Of a DNA stretch of 64,000 bases, positions 1 through 7,229 are shown piece by piece; position 1 is the stretch's first letter; the number at the start of each line of letters is the position of its first letter. The notes under the pieces are model-generated. The model ran no database searches. It saw only the letters and a program-made list of their open reading frames with translations, and had not been told where the DNA came from. Position numbers and translations under genes: made by a program. Location: assembly GCF_028858535.1 (NCBI RefSeq), contig NZ_JAPMOU010000004.1:213473-277472 (forward strand), read 5' to 3'. The stretch is from Spartinivicinus poritis (GTDB lineage: Bacteria > Pseudomonadota > Gammaproteobacteria > Pseudomonadales > Zooshikellaceae).

Positions 1-831
1 TGCACCTTGAGCCCATTGCCCCTGCCGAATCAGCGCACTAACTTCAGCACCGATGGCATTGTCATCCAGCATGCGCAAATACACATCAAATAATGCCTGC
101 TCTTCTGGCCTGATTCGATCTGCCAGCTTACTAGCAGTACGTCGCATATCCTCACGCACTGCTTCCAGGGCCTGTTGAAACGAATGCAACTCAAGATCTG
201 CATCCTCAGCTTCTTTATCAGGTACTGCACTCAAGAAAGCAGGTGGCAATATAACTACCGCCTCACCAATAGCTACTCCTGGTGCACCGGCTACACCATT
301 AAACTTGGCTTCATGGGGCTCGCCACTTTTACGGTTGGACTTTTTGATGGAACCGGTGGCTTCAGCATGCGCAATAACACCAGCAAGCTGTGCTGACATA
401 GTGACTAAAAATGACTCTTCACTTTCCCTGAAACGACGCCGCTCTCGTTGTTGTACAACAAGTACTCCCAAAATTTGCCGGTGATGAATAATGGGAACAC
501 CTAAAAAAGCATGGAAACATTCTTCTCCAGTTTCTTCTAAATAAAGAAACTTTGGATGGGTAGGAGCATCTTCTAAGTTAATTGGTTCTTCACGCAGCCC
601 AACTTGGCCTACTAAACCTTCTGAGCGACCAATGGTGATACCAATAGCAGAGCGATTAAGCCCTTCAGTGGCCATCAGCGTATATTGGTTGGTTTCATGA
701 TCAAATAGATAAACAGAGCAAACCTCTGTGTGCATGGCTTGACGCACTTGCGTGACAATAATATCCAATGCCGTCTCCAGGTCGTGAGCGGCATTCACTT
801 CTTGGACGATCCTCCTTAACGTATTGAGCAT
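1..831 (-). CDS. ptsP: Phosphoenolpyruvate-protein phosphotransferase PtsP (EI-Ntr), N-terminal part
   Basis: This is the first 277 codons of a gene that runs off the left edge. The start is the ATG at 829-831. The first 150 residues form a GAF domain, with stretches such as LVGQVGLREEPINLEDAP and CFHAFLGVPIIHHRQILGVL. They are followed by the start of the PEP-utiliser N-terminal domain (FNGVAGAPGVAIGEAVV). GAF plus EI is the architecture of EI-Ntr, which takes phosphate from PEP and passes it to NPr and EIIA-Ntr to regulate nitrogen and potassium functions. The catalytic His and C-terminal barrel lie outside the window. rppH lies just upstream on the same strand, as in Pseudomonas, so the two are probably co-transcribed. 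Confidence 0.93.
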   Translation of the reverse strand, partial: MLNTLRRIVQEVNAAHDLETALDIIVTQVRQAMHTEVCSVYLFDHETNQYTLMATEGLNRSAIGITIGRSEGLVGQVGLREEPINLEDAPTHPKFLYLEETGEECFHAFLGVPIIHHRQILGVLVVQQRERRRFRESEESFLVTMSAQLAGVIAHAEATGSIKKSNRKSGEPHEAKFNGVAGAPGVAIGEAVVILPPAFLSAVPDKEAEDADLELHSFQQALEAVREDMRRTASKLADRIRPEEQALFDVYLRMLDDNAIGAEVSALIRQGQWAQGA

Positions 832-875
832 ACTTACCTATCCGCAACCTTAACCATTGTGGTAGCCGGGTTGGA

Positions 876-1418
876 CTAACGGTTATTATTATTGTTCAGT
901 CGACTCATTCGTGGCGCCAACTCTTTTAACGCACGACGGTATACCTCACGCTTGAACGAAATCACCTGGCCTAAGGGGTACCAATAGCTGACCCAGCGCC
1001 AACCGTCAAATTCAGGCGAATTTGTATGACTAACGCAGACCTGATCATCGGCCGTTAATAACTCCAGCAAGAACCATTTTTGTTTTTGTCCCACACAAAT
1101 CGGATGGCAATGATGGCGAACTAATCGTTTAGGTAAACGGTACCTCAACCAGCCCCGAGTACAGGCTAAGATATTAACGTCTTGAGGCTGCAATCCCACT
1201 TCTTCATGAAGTTCCCGATACATAGCTTCTTCTGGCGACTCATCAGGATGAATCCCCCCTTGTGGAAATTGCCATGCATCTTGACCAATCCGCCTTGCCC
1301 ACAATACCTGGGAATGCTGATTAGCAAGGATTATACCTACATTAGGCCTAAATCCGTCCGCATCTATTGTTCCAGTCGACTGTTGTAACTCACGATGACT
1401 ATCACTCATAGCGTGCAT
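876..1418 (-). CDS. rppH: RNA pyrophosphohydrolase RppH (Nudix)
   Basis: RppH removes pyrophosphate from the 5' triphosphate of mRNAs and so triggers RNase E decay. The protein contains the family core [12 protein letters not shown] and the Nudix box [20 protein letters not shown]. It ends in a basic tail with a run of Asn. The frame stays open to a TTG at 1478, but RppH normally starts a few residues before the GFRPN motif. The in-frame ATGs at 1418 and 1409 are therefore more likely starts, and neither has a strong ribosome site. Even so the N-terminus is about 15-20 residues longer than in E. coli. It lies 44 nt upstream of ptsP on the same strand. Confidence 0.92.
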   Translation of the reverse strand: MHAMSDSHRELQQSTGTIDADGFRPNVGIILANQHSQVLWARRIGQDAWQFPQGGIHPDESPEEAMYRELHEEVGLQPQDVNILACTRGWLRYRLPKRLVRHHCHPICVGQKQKWFLLELLTADDQVCVSHTNSPEFDGWRWVSYWYPLGQVISFKREVYRRALKELAPRMSRLNNNNNR

Positions 1419-1587
1419 CGTTATCAGAAATCTGTAAACATTAACTGCATTGTTCCACAAATCAGCAACTTTCAGCAACGTACTTTAGAATCTATCTGTA
1501 AAAAAATAACTAAGGCCACTTAGCCTATTAACACCTTATCGATAAGCCTTCACCTAAAAACGCCTTCAGTAACATGGTTTACATCAG

Positions 1588-1643
1588 GTGATGCATCCTG
1601 TAAATAAGAGTGTTAGATGCCTCTTTTTTACAGGGTGCATCAC
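1588..1643. repeat. Long inverted repeat (17-bp stem) in the rppH/HAD intergenic gap
   Basis: Left arm 1588-1604 and right arm 1627-1643 pair over 17 bp with one G-T pair. The loop contains a second 5-bp pair (1606-1610 with 1621-1625). It lies in the 400-nt gap between rppH and the divergent phosphatase gene, far from either stop codon, so a terminator role is not obvious. Confidence 0.5.
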
Positions 1644-1726
1644 TTAGCAATATAGCTTATGAATAACATAGCTGTCGGCTATTAAGACTATATTATCTTA
1701 GTTTGTTATAGCTATAGTGGTTTCAG

Positions 1727-1771
1727 CTATATCAGAAAAACGAAACGATACCTATAGCCATTCTGATATAG
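1727..1771. repeat. Second inverted repeat (11-bp stem) before the HAD phosphatase gene
   Basis: CTATATCAGAA at 1727-1737 is exactly complementary to TTCTGATATAG at 1761-1771, with a 23-nt loop. The right arm ends 48 nt before the GTG start of the phosphatase gene. It could be an operator dyad or part of the 5' leader. Nothing in the sequence decides between these. Confidence 0.4.
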
Positions 1772-1818
1772 GGTGATTTTTACAGACTCGAAATTTACTT
1801 GGAGTATGGGGTTTACGC

Positions 1819-2472
1819 GTGGCACTGGCAATCTTTGATCTTGATAATACATTATTGGGTGGTGATAGTGACCACGCCTGGGGTGAGTTTCTGGTTGAGC
1901 AAGGGATAGTTGATGCTGAAGCCTATAAACAAGCTAATGACTACTATTACCAAGCTTATCTAAATGGCAATCTGGATATTAATGAGTTTTTGCAGTTTTC
2001 CTTAAAGCCTCTCAGTCAACATAGCACTCAGCAGCTCAATGAGTGGCACCAGCAGTTTATGCAGGAAAAAATTGAACCTCTAATGTTGGATAAGGCTGCT
2101 AGCTTATTAAATGATCACCGTAGTAATGGAGATTACTTATTAATCATCACAGCGACCAATGCCTTTGTTACCTCCCCTATTGCTGAACGTCTAGGTGTTG
2201 ATCATCTTTTAGCAACCACTCCAGAATTCCTTAATGGTCGTTATACTGGACAAGTGTCGGGTACTCCTTGCTTTCAAGCAGGTAAAGTCAAACGCCTGCA
2301 TAATTGGCTAACAGCAACCAACCACAGTTTAGATGGCAGCTACTTTTACAGTGACTCTCACAACGATTTACCGCTATTAGAGGAAGTGGATAACCCCGTT
2401 GCCGTTGATCCAGACGACACACTACGGGAAGTAGCTCACTCCAAAGGCTGGCCAATTATTAGCCTGAGATAA
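1819..2472 (+). CDS. HAD-IB family phosphatase (SerB/histidinol-phosphatase-like)
   Basis: A 217-residue HAD superfamily phosphatase with all four motifs: I is FDLDNT (residues 6-11, nucleophile D7), II is the Thr in LIITATN, III is the Lys in AGKVKRL, and IV is YSDSHNDLPLL. The helical cap between motifs I and II is typical of subclass IB. A homologue beside rppH and ptsP in Pseudomonas (PA0335, from memory) has been described as a histidinol-phosphate phosphatase. Sequence alone does not fix the substrate here; phosphoserine is the other option. The start is a GTG at 1819 with GGAG about 15 nt upstream. The gene ends at a strong hairpin shared with convergent rlmI. Confidence 0.85.
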   Translation: MALAIFDLDNTLLGGDSDHAWGEFLVEQGIVDAEAYKQANDYYYQAYLNGNLDINEFLQFSLKPLSQHSTQQLNEWHQQFMQEKIEPLMLDKAASLLNDHRSNGDYLLIITATNAFVTSPIAERLGVDHLLATTPEFLNGRYTGQVSGTPCFQAGKVKRLHNWLTATNHSLDGSYFYSDSHNDLPLLEEVDNPVAVDPDDTLREVAHSKGWPIISLR

Positions 2473-2481
2473 ATCTAAGAT

Positions 2482-2507
2482 AAAAAGGGAGCGAAAGCTC
2501 CCTTTTT
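2482..2507. terminator. Bidirectional Rho-independent terminator
   Basis: An 11-bp perfect stem (2482-2492 with 2497-2507) has a GAAA tetraloop and is flanked by A and T runs. It lies between the convergent HAD phosphatase and rlmI genes and can serve both. Confidence 0.9.
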
Positions 2508-2508
2508 A

Positions 2509-3702
2509 CTAAATCAATGTAACCCTACAAAATAAGGCTTTTAAATATTCTGTTTCAGGAATAGCTGGTAATACAGGGTGGTCTGGGCCTTGGTATCCCT
2601 GTTCAATAATCTGTAAATTACGATCCAAATGGCGACTTGCCTGTCGCAAAATATCCACCAGCACATCTCGCTTCAAATGCATTGAGCAGGAAGCTGATAG
2701 TAAAATACCATCTTTTTCCATTAGCCTAATAGCCAACTCATTAATTCGTCGGTACGCAAGTTCTCCATTAGTTAAGTCTTTTCTACGTTTGATAAAAGCA
2801 GGTGGATCTACCACAACGATATCAAATCGCTCACCATTTTCCTTTAGCTGCTTTAATGTATCAAAGGCATCACCGCATAAGGCTTCAACTGTATTCTTTA
2901 CGCCATTTAATTCAGCATTCGCAGTAACAAACTCAAGTGCTGATTTGGAACTATCAACACATACGACTTCTGAAGCACCTGCTTTAGCCGCTTGAATTCC
3001 CCAGCCACCTACATAACTAAAAACATCAAGTACTCGCTTACCTTTTACATAATTCTGTAACCTGGCCCGGCTCATCCGGTGATCATAAAACCAGCCTGTT
3101 TTTTGACCATGTTTAGCAGGAGCCAAGAAAAATACATCATTTTCTTCCAACTGCAAGTTATCAGGTACTTCTCCAGAAACAACTTCCACATACTCAGGTA
3201 ACCCTTCTAAGGCTCTGGATTGGCCATTGTTTTTAAATAAAATACCTTTTGGTTGCAGCGCTTGCTCAAGAGCAGCAATGATTTCACCCTTAGCTAATTC
3301 CATCCCAGCCGTACTTAACTGTACTACTAGATATTCACCATAGCGATCAACTATCAGCCCAGGTAACCCATCACTATCACCATAAACTAAACGATAAAAA
3401 GGCTTACTAAAAACCTGTTCACGCAAAGACAAGGCAATATTTACTTTATGAACAATAAATGACTTAGTCAGGCTGTACTGAATATCTCGACTAATTAAAC
3501 GCCCACATATCAAGGTATTAGGGTTAATTGTTGCCACACCCAAAGGTTTACCTGTAGAGCTTTCCACAACAGCCTGAGTGCCAGGTTCAAAATTACTAAA
3601 TGGGGTGACTTTAACATCAACCTCATTGCTAAAAATCCACAAATGCCCCGCCCGGAGCCTGCGATCTGCTTTTGCTTTTAATCGTATAGTTGGAAGTGAC
3701 AT
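2509..3702 (-). CDS. rlmI: 23S rRNA (cytosine-1962-C5) methyltransferase RlmI
   Basis: A 397-residue protein with an N-terminal PUA-type RNA-binding domain (from IRLKAKADRRLRAGHLWIF) and a class I SAM methyltransferase domain. The SAM-binding loop is VLDVFSYVGGWGIQAAKAGA, followed by the acidic VVCVDSS strand. The catalytic loop is VVDPPAF, and SASCSMHL carries the likely nucleophilic Cys. This order and length match RlmI (YccW), which methylates C1962 of 23S rRNA. It stands alone on its strand and shares the terminator at 2482-2507. Confidence 0.9.
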   Translation of the reverse strand: MSLPTIRLKAKADRRLRAGHLWIFSNEVDVKVTPFSNFEPGTQAVVESSTGKPLGVATINPNTLICGRLISRDIQYSLTKSFIVHKVNIALSLREQVFSKPFYRLVYGDSDGLPGLIVDRYGEYLVVQLSTAGMELAKGEIIAALEQALQPKGILFKNNGQSRALEGLPEYVEVVSGEVPDNLQLEENDVFFLAPAKHGQKTGWFYDHRMSRARLQNYVKGKRVLDVFSYVGGWGIQAAKAGASEVVCVDSSKSALEFVTANAELNGVKNTVEALCGDAFDTLKQLKENGERFDIVVVDPPAFIKRRKDLTNGELAYRRINELAIRLMEKDGILLSASCSMHLKRDVLVDILRQASRHLDRNLQIIEQGYQGPDHPVLPAIPETEYLKALFCRVTLI

Positions 3703-4044
3703 AGCACCATTCTATCCACTCAAATTTGGCTTAACTTGCAAGTTACACCGCCGAATAAATTAAAGGACACATCCTTCTTAAGAAACGACTTTACATAAAG
3801 AAGATAGCCAGCGAACCTTTAAAAATTGGCCAGTTAACGGTAATACAACATATTTAATAACATACTGCCATACTTTGGCTTAGCATAATAGTAGCGCTCT
3901 ATTATCAAGAGTTATCTACAAGAGCTGCTAGTCTCTTTTCAATTTGCCCTATTTTGATTACTGTGTAATGTCAATAGACTGAAAGCTCTTTCTATTATCA
4001 AAACAGTTTACAACAATTAAATAAGTACTATTGAGGGATTCTTG
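3703..4044. other. Intergenic region between divergent rlmI and the ACT-domain gene
   Basis: About 340 nt of AT-rich sequence holding the divergent promoters of the two neighbours. I see no ORF, strong dyad or recognisable operator. The only clear element is GAGGG at 4033-4037, the ribosome site of the rightward gene. Confidence 0.5.
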
Positions 4045-4563
4045 ATGCAAACAAGTCTTATATTATCCATTATTGCCGATGATAAACCCGGCCTTGTAGA
4101 AAACCTCTCTAACATCATTAGCCAACACCAAGGCAACTGGTTAGAAAGTAGAATGAGTCAAATGGCTGGTAAATTCGCCGGCATCGTTCGAGTAGAAATA
4201 CCCGAGCAAATGGCTGATCAACTCGTCAAACAGCTAGAAAATATTAAATCTACTAACTGTCATATCCATTTTGAAGTTAGCAACTTGCCTCCAGTCCCCC
4301 AAACAACGACCTACCAAGTAACCCTCCAACTTGTTGGAAATGATCACCCAGGTATTGTCAAAGAAATTTCAGCTGCTTTAGCGCAGCGTCATATAAATGT
4401 TATAGACTTAGAAACTGAGTGCAGCCCAGCTCCTATGTCTAGTGATATGTTATTTAAAGCAGAGGCCACCCTGCAAGTACCAACCAATATAAATAAAGAA
4501 AAACTTGCCCTAGATTTAGAATCACTAGCAAACGAATTAATTGTTGAAATTAATATGAATTAA
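4045..4563 (+). CDS. GcvR-like double ACT-domain protein
   Basis: About 172 residues made of two ACT domains. The first runs from SLILSIIADDKPGLVENLS and the second from YQVTLQLVGNDHPGIVKEIS. Both have the D-x-P-G-(I/L)-V turn that binds small ligands, usually amino acids. This is the layout of GcvR, which antagonises GcvA in E. coli glycine-cleavage control, and of the GcvR-like proteins of Pseudomonas. The ATG at 4045 has GAGGG 7 nt upstream; a TTG one codon earlier is too close to that site. No gcv genes are in view, so the regulated target is unknown. Confidence 0.82.
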   Translation: MQTSLILSIIADDKPGLVENLSNIISQHQGNWLESRMSQMAGKFAGIVRVEIPEQMADQLVKQLENIKSTNCHIHFEVSNLPPVPQTTTYQVTLQLVGNDHPGIVKEISAALAQRHINVIDLETECSPAPMSSDMLFKAEATLQVPTNINKEKLALDLESLANELIVEINMN

Positions 4564-4663
4564 TAATTACTAACGCAACTATCGACCTAACACACCTATA
4601 CCAGAAATAAAAAATAACTACCAACAGCTATAGGTGTAACTAATCACAATCGCTAGGGACAGC

Positions 4664-5611
4664 ATGATAAAATACAATCTAGCAATTATTGCTATCGCAG
4701 CAGGTGCCTCAATTGGCTACCTATCCTTTTCACTAGTCGACAGTAGCAACCTCTATAAAACAACAAAAGCTGTTGTTAATAATAAGACTGAGCAGTCACC
4801 ACAGTTATCTTCACAACCAGCTTTCATAAAAAAAATAACTGTTAGCCATCATATTATCAAACAGCTTCTGTCTTATGATAAAAGTTCACTACTACAGGCT
4901 GCAATTGAGGCCCAGCCACAGTTAACACAAAGTTTTGAACTGATAATGAAACAATGTCCCAGCTCTCAGGCTAGCACCTGCATAGAATTATTTGGGAATT
5001 TATTACCAGAAAATCATCCAAAGGAATTGAAGAAGCTATTAATCAATCTTTACCGCTTATACATCGCCGATCAATTATTAAACGATAGTAATACCAAAGC
5101 AGCTGAGCCGCTAATAGCAAATAATCTGCAAGAGGTATTAGGACGTGAGCTAGCCCAGTCACTGACAGACCCACAAGCTAGTCAGCAGCTAACTTCTTTA
5201 TTTCAACGTTTGGAAAGTGAATCAGAGGAAAGTGAACAGTATGAACAAACATTATCAGAGATAGAAGCCTTGTTAGACAACTCTTTGACTAAACAGGAGT
5301 CGCTAGCAGCAGAACTTAAGCTATTAGAACACTCTCCCAACAAAAGCGAACAAGACATTCTAGAACAGGCAAAAGCTATTCAGGCTAAATATTATTCAGT
5401 CGATGACGCTAACTCAAACCCTCTGCTACAAAAGCAACACCAACAGTATCAACAACAAGAGATAACAGTATTAGAGAATATAGACAAGCAATATCCACAC
5501 CTGACAGAAGTTGAAAAACAACGCATCATATCTAGTCAACTCGCCGAGTTAAGAGCAAAAATATATTATCCTACTAAGCCAAATACGTCTTCTGAACCAG
5601 TAGTTCAGTAA
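4664..5611 (+). CDS. Membrane-anchored coiled-coil protein of unknown function
   Basis: I do not recognise this 315-residue protein. It begins with a single uncleaved-looking hydrophobic segment (about residues 4-26), then a Ser/Thr/Gln-rich linker. The rest is a long, highly helical region rich in Gln, Glu and Leu, with heptad-like stretches (QYEQTLSEIEALLDNSLTKQ) and a basic Pro-rich end. An N-terminal anchor with a helical periplasmic body recalls lipase chaperones (LifO), but the RxxFDY motif of that family is absent and no lipase gene is adjacent. It follows the ACT gene by 100 nt and may share its transcript. Confidence 0.65.
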   Translation: MIKYNLAIIAIAAGASIGYLSFSLVDSSNLYKTTKAVVNNKTEQSPQLSSQPAFIKKITVSHHIIKQLLSYDKSSLLQAAIEAQPQLTQSFELIMKQCPSSQASTCIELFGNLLPENHPKELKKLLINLYRLYIADQLLNDSNTKAAEPLIANNLQEVLGRELAQSLTDPQASQQLTSLFQRLESESEESEQYEQTLSEIEALLDNSLTKQESLAAELKLLEHSPNKSEQDILEQAKAIQAKYYSVDDANSNPLLQKQHQQYQQQEITVLENIDKQYPHLTEVEKQRIISSQLAELRAKIYYPTKPNTSSEPVVQ

Positions 5612-5680
5612 CTCCTCATAAAAGCTTATATTCAAACAACGCAAAATTTTTTCTAACCATCTTAAGCTTTTATAGAACGT

Positions 5681-5726
5681 TAGTGGCCATACATCAAAGA
5701 AGGTAACAACCTTAATATGGCCACTA
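5681..5726. terminator. Nested hairpin between convergent genes
   Basis: TAGTGGCCAT (5681-5690) pairs with ATGGCCACTA (5717-5726). Inside it a second 5-bp hairpin pairs 5700-5704 with 5709-5713. It lies between the anchored-protein gene and the convergent pectinacetylesterase gene, and is followed by a weak T-rich tract. It probably ends transcription in one or both directions. Confidence 0.55.
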
Positions 5727-5766
5727 TTTAATACTTTCTATCTCACAGTTTTTCAGAAAGCCATAC

Positions 5767-7146
5767 CTAATCATTTACCCCCATCATAATATTAATAACA
5801 CGATACAACCAGCTCACTGGGCGCTGGAAATCACGAGAGCCATCATATTCCACCTGTTTTAAAAGCGGCATTGATCGGTTAAATAAGTTGTCAACAAAGT
5901 CATTAAATTCTAAGCCAGCTTCTTGAATATCACTATTCGCAAATTCCAAAATAGTCGTGCAGTGACTACCCGCCAACCCTCTATATTGGGGAAAGAAATA
6001 GCCCCAGTTACCATATTTATCCAACTCAGCTATCAAGTTATCAGTATCTTGGTACCAATATTTATGAAGTAATTTTTTGCGTTTCTTTTTATCTGATTGA
6101 TTATAAATTTCAGGGTAAAACCGCTCATAGGAATAAGCCGAGTAGATCAAGTCCTCTCTAAAGTGACTATATGCTAACCTATCTGTAGGATAGTAGTCTG
6201 CTAATGCACCATAAAAACTACCTAAGTTTTGCTTGGTTAATCCTACTAACTCTTGGCTTAAATCATCAATTAAAGGGTCTAGTCCCCAAGACTTTCGAAT
6301 GGTGAGATGAGCAGGATAAGATTTCCAATGGTTAGAATTATCCAATGCATTAAATACAGGCCCTGAATCATTTAACATATAGCTATATGTCGGCTGTAAA
6401 TCTCTTCTCAGGTAATGATAGTTTATAATTGCACCATTACCGCCCGCACTACAGCCTGTTGTAAGCATTTGCTCTGGCTGACTAAGATTTTCTCTTAACC
6501 AAGCAACGACTGCTCGAGCATTACGGATTCCCCGATGATGCCATACATAAGGTTTACCTTTGCCTTCTGGATCTTTATAGATGACTGTTCGATCTCCAGC
6601 ATGTACATCACCCGTACAATAAGGCAGAAATACTTGGGTCCAGTCTTGTGCAGGAAAGTCATCTCGATAATGATTACGGTACAAGAAAGGCGTTAAATAA
6701 GCAGTTTGTACCTTATTCATATAGTTATTTGGTATTCCATTTATATTTCGCGCCCCTTTAATCCCATTTTCTCCTTTACAGCTCGGATAATCCCAACAAG
6801 CACCTCCTGGCTCAAAGTTAATACTTAAATTTGTCGTCCCCTTACTCAAATTTACATAGAACTTGTATGGCGACCCATTACCACAAGTTGCCCCTGTATA
6901 TGGATGCAGCTCAACCTGCTGCCACTTACCAAAGTGTTTAGGATCAAAGCCATCATTAAAGCTCTCTGGGTTAGCTATTAATGGGAAAGCGCCTTGTTGT
7001 TCCTCAACCGTCAACTTATTTATTCCACTAGAAATAGATAACTGCTTTTTGGCATAATCAACCATCATTGAATTAGCCTTTGCATAATCAATTAATGCAA
7101 AAGGCATTAGTAAGATACCTAATGTTTTCAATTTTGATAATTGCAT
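5767..7146 (-). CDS. Secreted pectinacetylesterase/Notum-family esterase
   Basis: A 459-residue alpha/beta hydrolase of the pectinacetylesterase family (the bacterial vtpJ-like branch). It has an N-terminal signal peptide (residues 1-25, ending in AKA/AN). The oxyanion segment is EPGGACWDYPSC (112-123), the nucleophile motif TTGCSAGGNGA has S233, and the candidate catalytic His is H395 in AGSHC. Family members remove acetyl or acyl esters from polysaccharides or proteins; the substrate is not predictable. Several Cys pairs fit an oxidised, exported protein. GGAGG lies upstream of the ATG. It is monocistronic, facing the next minus-strand gene across an 83-nt gap. Confidence 0.83.
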   Translation of the reverse strand: MQLSKLKTLGILLMPFALIDYAKANSMMVDYAKKQLSISSGINKLTVEEQQGAFPLIANPESFNDGFDPKHFGKWQQVELHPYTGATCGNGSPYKFYVNLSKGTTNLSINFEPGGACWDYPSCKGENGIKGARNINGIPNNYMNKVQTAYLTPFLYRNHYRDDFPAQDWTQVFLPYCTGDVHAGDRTVIYKDPEGKGKPYVWHHRGIRNARAVVAWLRENLSQPEQMLTTGCSAGGNGAIINYHYLRRDLQPTYSYMLNDSGPVFNALDNSNHWKSYPAHLTIRKSWGLDPLIDDLSQELVGLTKQNLGSFYGALADYYPTDRLAYSHFREDLIYSAYSYERFYPEIYNQSDKKKRKKLLHKYWYQDTDNLIAELDKYGNWGYFFPQYRGLAGSHCTTILEFANSDIQEAGLEFNDFVDNLFNRSMPLLKQVEYDGSRDFQRPVSWLYRVINIMMGVND

Positions 7147-7229
7147 AGCTACTGTTTAACCTCCTTGTTTTTTTTATTTTTATTAGTTACTAGTCAACTG
7201 CTGACCACTAAGACAATCATTAATAGCCA

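Noticed and set aside
4664-5611. Lipase-specific foldase (LifO)
   Set aside because: The N-terminal anchor and helical body suit it, but the RxxFDY motif is absent and no lipase gene is adjacent.
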